This document shows positions 54,844-60,000 of a DNA stretch of 60,000 nucleotides, piece after piece. The DNA is from Acanthaster planci (Eukaryota; Echinodermata; Asteroidea; Valvatida; Acanthasteridae): contig NW_019091427.1 in assembly GCF_001949145.1 (NCBI RefSeq), forward strand, positions 615,729 through 675,728. Reading direction: 5' to 3'. The translations under genes and the position numbers were made by a program. The notes beneath the pieces were generated by a model. It ran no database searches. It was not told where the DNA came from and worked only from the letters and a program-made list of their open reading frames with translations. Position 1 is the stretch's first letter, and every line of letters begins with the position of its first letter.

Positions 54844-54944
54844 CTGTACAAGAAAGGAAAGCCATCAAATTGGGTGAAAGGCAATCACTCTGTTGCGCTT
54901 CATCTACTGATAAAAAAAACAAAAGTCCACTTTGTCTTTATCAG

Positions 54945-55435
54945 TAGTTAACCCCTTCCCGCCGGAAGGCGGCTATAGCCGCCGTAAAAATTGAGATCCT
55001 CAGCCCGCATTTCAGCTATTATTCTCGGCCCACGCTCGAGCGAATATGGTGAAAGAAGGCAGACCCTGGCTCTTGTATATATGGTGAGTGGTCTTGGTGT
55101 GTAGCCCAGAAATGAAAAGACCGATTTTGCATCATAATCACCAGCTTCACACTAGTCCCCACTTTGAAAAGAGGCAACGGGAATGTGGAAGCGTGAGTAG
55201 AGCTGCATGCCACCGAACAATCAGCCTTTTCATCGTGTAATTCAAAGCGTGCAGAGCACGCAGGGCCACAAACCGAGAATTTGCGGTTTGGCAGGTGGCC
55301 TTTGTGGCCAAGCGAGGCTGGAATTCTTGGAGTCGGCTTTTGGGAAGAAATTTCCAGCGCGAAGGGGTTGACCATGTAAAGCAAAACAAGCCGGGCTCTA
55401 CATGTACCTTCCACAAATTGTCCAAAGTTCTTCAA
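54945..55435. repeat. Possible dispersed repeat between USP33-like and kinesin exons
   Basis: Starts GTTAACCCCTTCCCGCCGG, resembling the AACCACT..CCGG heads of repeat family A, and carries the short palindrome GGCGGCTATAGCCGCC. The GC-rich body has open frames on the minus strand (138 and 92 aa) that match no USP or kinesin segment. Repeat status is a guess from the head motif. Confidence 0.35.
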
Positions 55436-55653
55436 AACTTCCTGGGGGATTTATGCGAGAGCACCAAGGATTAACCTTAGCCTTATACAATTCGGTAATA
55501 AATAGGTCACTTACACCATAATAATCTTCAAAAATCCTCCAATTTTGACATAATTTTCACGCACTCTCATAGTCAGGGTTCATTACTCACAGTATATTGT
55601 AATGATGACAGATTTGGTAACTTATGCCAAACTTTCCCGAGCATGATACTTAC

Positions 55654-55800
55654 TTGCCACCATGATGGTCTTAGAGTTGCCTCCAAGGCTGTCTTTCAAC
55701 AGCCATGTCAGGACCGAATCCCGGTAGGGAATAAACACCATGGACTTGCGCTTGTTGGTTGTGGACACGGGACTGTGATTCACCATGGACGACATATCAG
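55654..55800 (-). CDS. KIF16B: KIF16B-like exon: microtubule-binding end of motor
   Basis: Acceptor ATCATTCCAG and donor A|GTAAGT. It encodes (A)[18 protein letters not shown], then [20 protein letters not shown] and NSKTIMVA. Ends in phase 1. Confidence 0.95.
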
Positions 55801-58800
55801 CTGGAATGATATCAACGAATAGCAATAATGAGTCACTTGTTCATTGGCTACGCAGAAAGTCCTTACAATTATGTTCAAATGTTCTGAACAATAGAGACAT
55901 TTTGGCTAGAACATGGTCAAGACGAAGGTACGCAAAGGTGCCCAAGGCAGCCGCCAAATGACCCACATCTGCCTGTAAAGCACAGCCAGAGATTGTAAGT
56001 TCTGATTTTTGCAGAGGGAGAAAAACCCAAATACTCAGGGCAAAAACCTTGGTGGCATAAGAGAGAATCGAACCCAGGACCATAGTGGTGACAGGCCAGT
56101 GCTTTAAGCACAAGCTGCCTATGCCACCCAGAAACACGTAAGGTAGGATGTAAAACTGTCGTTTGGCAGCATACAGGTGATGTTTTATGCGAAAGACAAC
56201 ATAAAAGCAAGTTTGGCGCTCAGTGAAATTCAATACTTTCAACATAATCTGCCAGCACTTTAATGACTGTAGCAATTGGAATTACATGTATATCTTTAAA
56301 TCAACCACATAATCTCACATCGTAAACGAAAAAAAGGAAGAAAATCTGCACTCACCTAAAGCTGAAATTACATTACCAAGGGTGACCAGTGATTTGTTAA
56401 TATTGGCTCCTTCTTTTAACCGGTCCCCTGTAGCACCTGTGGCATCTGCTCTTTCACTGCAATAAAACAAGAGAAATACATGACAATGGATATAAACTTT
56501 TATGGTAAAATACATTTGTTTTTGTATAAGGATAGCAGTGGGACCAAGCCTACATGGACTGGATTGGTTGGTGGGTGGGTTAAACAATATCCGCATCTTG
56601 GCTGTTGATCACAAATTGTTTTACTCATGAGGCATTTGGCATGGTACATCGTCAAGTTGAAACAAATTATTTTTCATACATGCACTGTGTCCATGAAGGA
56701 ACACTTTTTCACTGCGCAAAATTGGGAAAAACCAACATGCCTTTTGAAATTTGACATCTTGTGGCAATGGTACAGTTTCATATCATTAGTGTCCATGCCC
56801 TGCCAATAAGCAGCAAATTCATCAAGGCTCAGCAGGACTAAAAAAGTACCAAGGCAACAAAGACATAGGTTCTTCAGTGGACTCTGATACAAAGTCTGTA
56901 CAAGATTTTGGTGCAAAAATTTTCACACAAAGCTGCTACAAATCTTTTTGCTGAGAAAACGACGGGGAGGAGTTTGACTCGGTGACTGTTTGGTAACAAT
57001 GAAATCCTATCTTGTCAGAATAATGCACTGAATGCCTGGACCTCAATATACCTCCACCTCATCACATATATTGTACCCTGCCAGTGACATCAGTGCATTA
57101 AAAGTTGGCTGCTGCCCCCTTTACTTAGGGGGAATCTCTCAGCCAATCATCTGGATGGATGGGTATGCCAAAACTCTTCAACTCAGGGCACTGGAGTACA
57201 AACCATTACAACAGTAACAGGGGCAAGCATGTACATGTACACCCATTTGTTGACCACTGGGCAATAAAACATATGCTAGGTGCCATGTGAAATCGAAAAG
57301 TGGTTGTGGAGTGGTCCTATCACTCAAACTTGTTTGTTGATGACTCCAATCGGAATGAGTTGAAGGGTGTTCGTTTGTGTGTTCATGGGAATGGTAGACC
57401 ATTTCTTGGAGTCCTGGTTGCCCTACTCTTTAGTCTGTTAGCAACATCTATGCAGTACACTTCTTGAAGATGAACTCTGAAGTGACTTGGAGAAAGTTAT
57501 GAAGATAGTAATCATGTCAAACCTTACCTGCCTGCCAGATCTACCAGGTTGATTTTACTGATGGTCTCACTTGGCATGTCATCGTGAAATTTGGCCTGGT
57601 AAAAATGAATAATAAAATGCCATTATTGAGGCGGTACTGGCATTCTACTCTGTACTACGCACCTACATGTATTGGTTAATGTATTTTTACCATTAAAAAA
57701 CTGCATTTATGTTGGAGAAAGAGACTAACATTATGCTAGCAATAATGCTTAAGCCCTTTAGATAACAAAGTTTGTTGAAAAAAATCAAAATTAGAATTTT
57801 CATTGGGAAAATTCATCTTTGACAGTAACAACATCCCTTTGATGGCAACTAACTGTGTGGGTGCAAAGATTCTTGGTTTGAATTTCTTTTGGAATTTACA
57901 GTCTTCAGGAGTGCACTGTGTGTTCAGAAGCCCAATTCAAAAACATCCCATTAGCCTCTCTCTTCTTTGTTGGTTGGGGGAGGAGGGTGCTATAAACATG
58001 GGATAAACAAATTGTTTGCCGGGCTTACTTGGGTGAAAGTGATGGTGAAGATTGCATGTGACCTACTGCTGGTGTCGTTCATCATGGTGGAAGCCGTGGT
58101 TCTGTTAACAGAGAGAACTAAAGGTGATCAAGCCATCAGCTTCCAGGAGTGCGTTACACAGCCTGACAGCAACTAAATATCTCATCATTATTCGGGGACA
58201 AAAATTTCGAATTTCATTCATGAGCCGGAAAAGACAACAACTTAGGCAAAAAGGCATAAAGGAAATAAAGCCATTTGGATGTTAATAATCTTTCCGGCAT
58301 TGAATGAGTTGCCAAAAAAAATCTTCTCCACAAAATATCTTTGTGACACACAACATGGGGAATCACTCCTGTTAACTTACACCATCTGTATGGGCGTGTG
58401 TAGGTAATTAACATAAAAAGGGACGTGAAGATGAAGTCACTGTCCCACTCTAGCAATGTTGTAAATAGTATCACACTTGTGCTCGTCAAACATGCTTATC
58501 GAGTTGGGGGGCATGCTTTCAAGAATGTACGAGTGTTCTATACATCATTTTGACTTGAAAACAAAATGCGTCCTCATGACCTGAGAAAGTCATGTACAGT
58601 ACCAGTATGTGGACTTTCTCAGGTCCACAAAATATTTTCCCCTCTCTAAAAAAACAGGTTCAGAGGCATTTAGGGGTTTGGGTTATCAATTATGTCAATG
58701 GCAAAAGGAAGAACAGTCAAGGAATCCATCAACACAAACCCGCTTGAAAACCATGCTCACAGTTCAAGAAACTGAAGTACATGTACATGTAGTTTCACTG

Positions 58801-59622
58801 GGTTTTCTTTAAACACGAGAGAACCAAAGAAATGTACATGTACTTGTTTGTAACACTATAACACCGATGTACCTTTGTGTGTTCCCCTTATCCATAAGGA
58901 CATGAACATCTTGGTAGTCAGACACAAGGTGCTTGGAAAGGTCTACAGAAGGAAACAAACCACCAAAATGCATCACATTGCTTTCATGAACACTGCATTC
59001 ATTCAGAGTCTACACAGAGCGAAAAAAAGGAAGACACATGGTCCACATGTACATGTAGACTCTTCAAACACACTGTCCCAGAAATCACAAAAAGAAGGGC
59101 CTTCTTGCCAAGAACACTGTTTAACTATTTATAGTTAACAAGTCAATACCTTGAAGGAGTGCAGCTATAAAGTTCTGTTTAATAGTCACTCTTTGTACCA
59201 CACTGTTGTCTTCATAAATCTAGCTCTGGCCACATTTTGGCCAATCTGCTCCTTGCAGCCACTAGAGATGGCACGTACTATGTACATGTATTACAACATT
59301 TCTGTGGTGGGAAGACACCGCATGTGAGCACAGCTTTATGTGCACTTGAAGCAGGAGGTGCTGAGCAAGCACAACCATTTCCATAGACGTGCGCAGCCTT
59401 TCACATCATGCCGTGCACCAACTTGGAGGTTTCCCTCCTTGCCAGTTAAGGGGGCGCTTCTTGGCAGAATGGCTAATGATGAGTTCACAATTGAGCAGTC
59501 TGCACGAGAAGAGCTCACCTTGGACGTAGGGTCCATCGCGGGGGTGTTCCCTGACTCTCAGGGTGTACTGGGTGCTTGGTCGTAGCAGGTCTCGCACTCT
59601 CTCACAGTAGATTTCAAGGTAG
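55654..59622 (-). CDS. KIF16B: Kinesin-3 motor, KIF16B-like (six consecutive exons, partial gene)
   Basis: KIF16B is a plus-end-directed microtubule motor that carries early endosomes through a C-terminal PX domain. Exons, in minus-strand order, are 59519-59622, 58873-58942, 58029-58101, 57528-57595, 56356-56456 and 55654-55800, all phase-compatible. They cover the middle to end of the motor domain: [27 protein letters not shown], switch [14 protein letters not shown], switch [39 protein letters not shown] and [20 protein letters not shown]. The [17 protein letters not shown] and [15 protein letters not shown] blocks point to KIF16B rather than KIF1, KIF13 or STARD9. The P-loop exons must lie beyond 60000. 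The expected next exon (ISPAD..ETLSTLRYA) was not found to the left. Confidence 0.88.
55801..56355 (-). other. Kinesin intron containing a SINE-like element
   Basis: Contains the tRNA-like element at 55985-56140. Confidence 0.8.
55985..56140 (-). mobile_element. tRNA-derived SINE-like insertion
   Basis: On the minus strand, GGTGGCATAGGCAGC resembles an A box and GGGTTCGATTCTC matches the B box, about 35-40 bases apart, with AAAGCACTGG between them. It shares AGCACTGG and the GGGTTCGA core with the plus-strand element near 34800. It does not fold as a functional tRNA. Confidence 0.62.
56356..56456 (-). CDS. KIF16B: KIF16B-like exon: post-switch II helix
   Basis: Acceptor TTTATTGCAG and donor G|GTGAGT. 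It encodes (S)[16 protein letters not shown], then [17 protein letters not shown]. Confidence 0.97.
56457..57527 (-). other. Kinesin intron
   Basis: 1,071 bp; no feature recognised besides ACATGTAC palindromes. Confidence 0.8.
57528..57595 (-). CDS. KIF16B: KIF16B-like exon: switch II approach
   Basis: Acceptor TTTTACCAG and donor AG|GTAAGG. It encodes [20 protein letters not shown], then AG, with the split Ser codon completed by the next exon to give DLAGSE. Confidence 0.95.
57596..58028 (-). other. Kinesin intron
   Basis: 433 bp; nothing recognised. Confidence 0.8.
58029..58101 (-). CDS. KIF16B: KIF16B-like exon: switch I
   Basis: Acceptor CTGTTAACAG and donor CAA|GTAAGC. It encodes (R)[18 protein letters not shown], then TITFTQ. 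The SSRSH nucleotide-sensing motif is intact. Confidence 0.96.
58102..58872 (-). other. Kinesin intron
   Basis: Contains the diverged repeat at 58668-58810. Confidence 0.8.
58668..58810 (+). repeat. Diverged dispersed repeat (relative of 10428-10555)
   Basis: Shares GAACAGTCAAGGAA, CCATCAA, the AAAACCATG/AAAACAGTG region and AGTTCAAGAAA in the same order. Noncoding. Confidence 0.5.
58873..58942 (-). CDS. KIF16B: KIF16B-like exon
   Basis: Acceptor CCTTCTGTAG and donor AG|GTACAT. It encodes (D)[19 protein letters not shown], then NTQ, matching the LSKHLV..Y.DV..LMD.GN segment. Confidence 0.93.
58943..59518 (-). other. Kinesin intron
   Basis: 576 bp; no further feature recognised. Confidence 0.8.
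59519..59622 (-). CDS. KIF16B: KIF16B-like exon: YLEIY segment
   Basis: Acceptor TTTCTTTCTTGTAG and donor AAG|GTGAGC. It encodes [20 protein letters not shown], then [14 protein letters not shown]. Confidence 0.95.
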
Positions 59623-60000
59623 CTACAAGAAAGAAAATGATGACACAGATCAGATTATCAGTTGAATTGGAAATCAGACCTTGATCAGTGTTGATAAGCA
59701 GGTGTAGTGGGCAGATCCAATTTGGAATTGGCTCTGACTGGAAGGTACGTGTACTCTACTGCAGACATGCCCTAGAATAACTGAATTAAACTGTATTTGG
59801 ACTGTGTACATGTACGCTATTTTGAGCATGTGCTGCATACACTGTACATGTACCAAGAATCCAATCACAGGTTGACCCATTACCCTCTATTTTAAGGGGT
59901 CGGTGTTTCAAAAAATGAAAAAAAATATTATTTTACATGCACAGATACAAGGTTTCATCCATGTAATCTAGAAACGTGTATACACCGTAATTACATGTAA
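59623..60000 (-). other. Kinesin intron running off the window
   Basis: No upstream motor exon (P-loop) seen before the window edge. Confidence 0.75.

Noticed and set aside
55019-55435. 138-aa minus-strand frame as a missing USP or kinesin exon
   Set aside because: Its residues match neither the DUSP domain nor the kinesin ISPAD..LRYA segment, and it sits in repeat-like sequence.

Overview
Eukaryotic, intron-rich, gap-containing draft assembly, most likely from a marine invertebrate deuterostome (echinoderm, hemichordate or amphioxus; I cannot decide which). The reasons are short exons with GT-AG introns, large introns, animal-type proteins, many foldback (MITE-like) and tRNA-derived (SINE-like) repeats, very frequent ACATGTAC-type palindromes and poly-C/poly-G runs. 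There are N gaps at 8849-9345, 22495-22683 and 50896-50918, and single Ns at 25535 and 43029. No bacterial operon, CRISPR array, rRNA or ordinary tRNA gene was seen. All genes were assembled by hand from exon translations, splice sites and phase.

Region 1-14.9 kb: the first coding exon of a GABA-B receptor (GABBR1-like) lies on the minus strand at 13932-14234. The 13.9 kb to its left looks like intron 1; no further GABBR exon was recognised there.

Region 14.9-38.3 kb: a complete plus-strand homolog of ZNHIT6/BCD1, the box C/D snoRNP assembly factor. It has ten inferred coding exons including a 5-base start exon, giving a 325-residue protein whose exon phases all fit. It is head-to-head with the GABBR gene, with 724 bp between the start codons. 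Its introns are full of repeats: a 590-690 bp dispersed repeat pair, a 524-bp duplication beside an N, 160-bp and about 60-bp tandem repeats, foldback elements and a SINE just before exon 9.

Region 43.1-46.9 kb: a complete six-exon plus-strand homolog of DNTTIP2/Fcf2 (415 residues), a nucleolar pre-18S rRNA processing factor. ZNHIT6 and DNTTIP2 are therefore neighbouring ribosome-biogenesis genes on the same strand.

Region 47-54.4 kb: intergenic, with repeats and one unassigned coding-like terminal-exon ORF at 47034-47308.

Region 54.4-60 kb (minus strand): six consecutive exons of a kinesin-3 motor (KIF16B-like), from the YLEIY segment to the SLGGNSKT segment. They are followed at once by the last two coding exons of a USP20/USP33-type deubiquitinase (second DUSP domain and stop). 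The rest of the kinesin and of the peptidase is not visible, and the junction is splice-phase compatible. This is either a misassembly, interleaved genes, or a chimeric gene; it is the most notable anomaly in the window.
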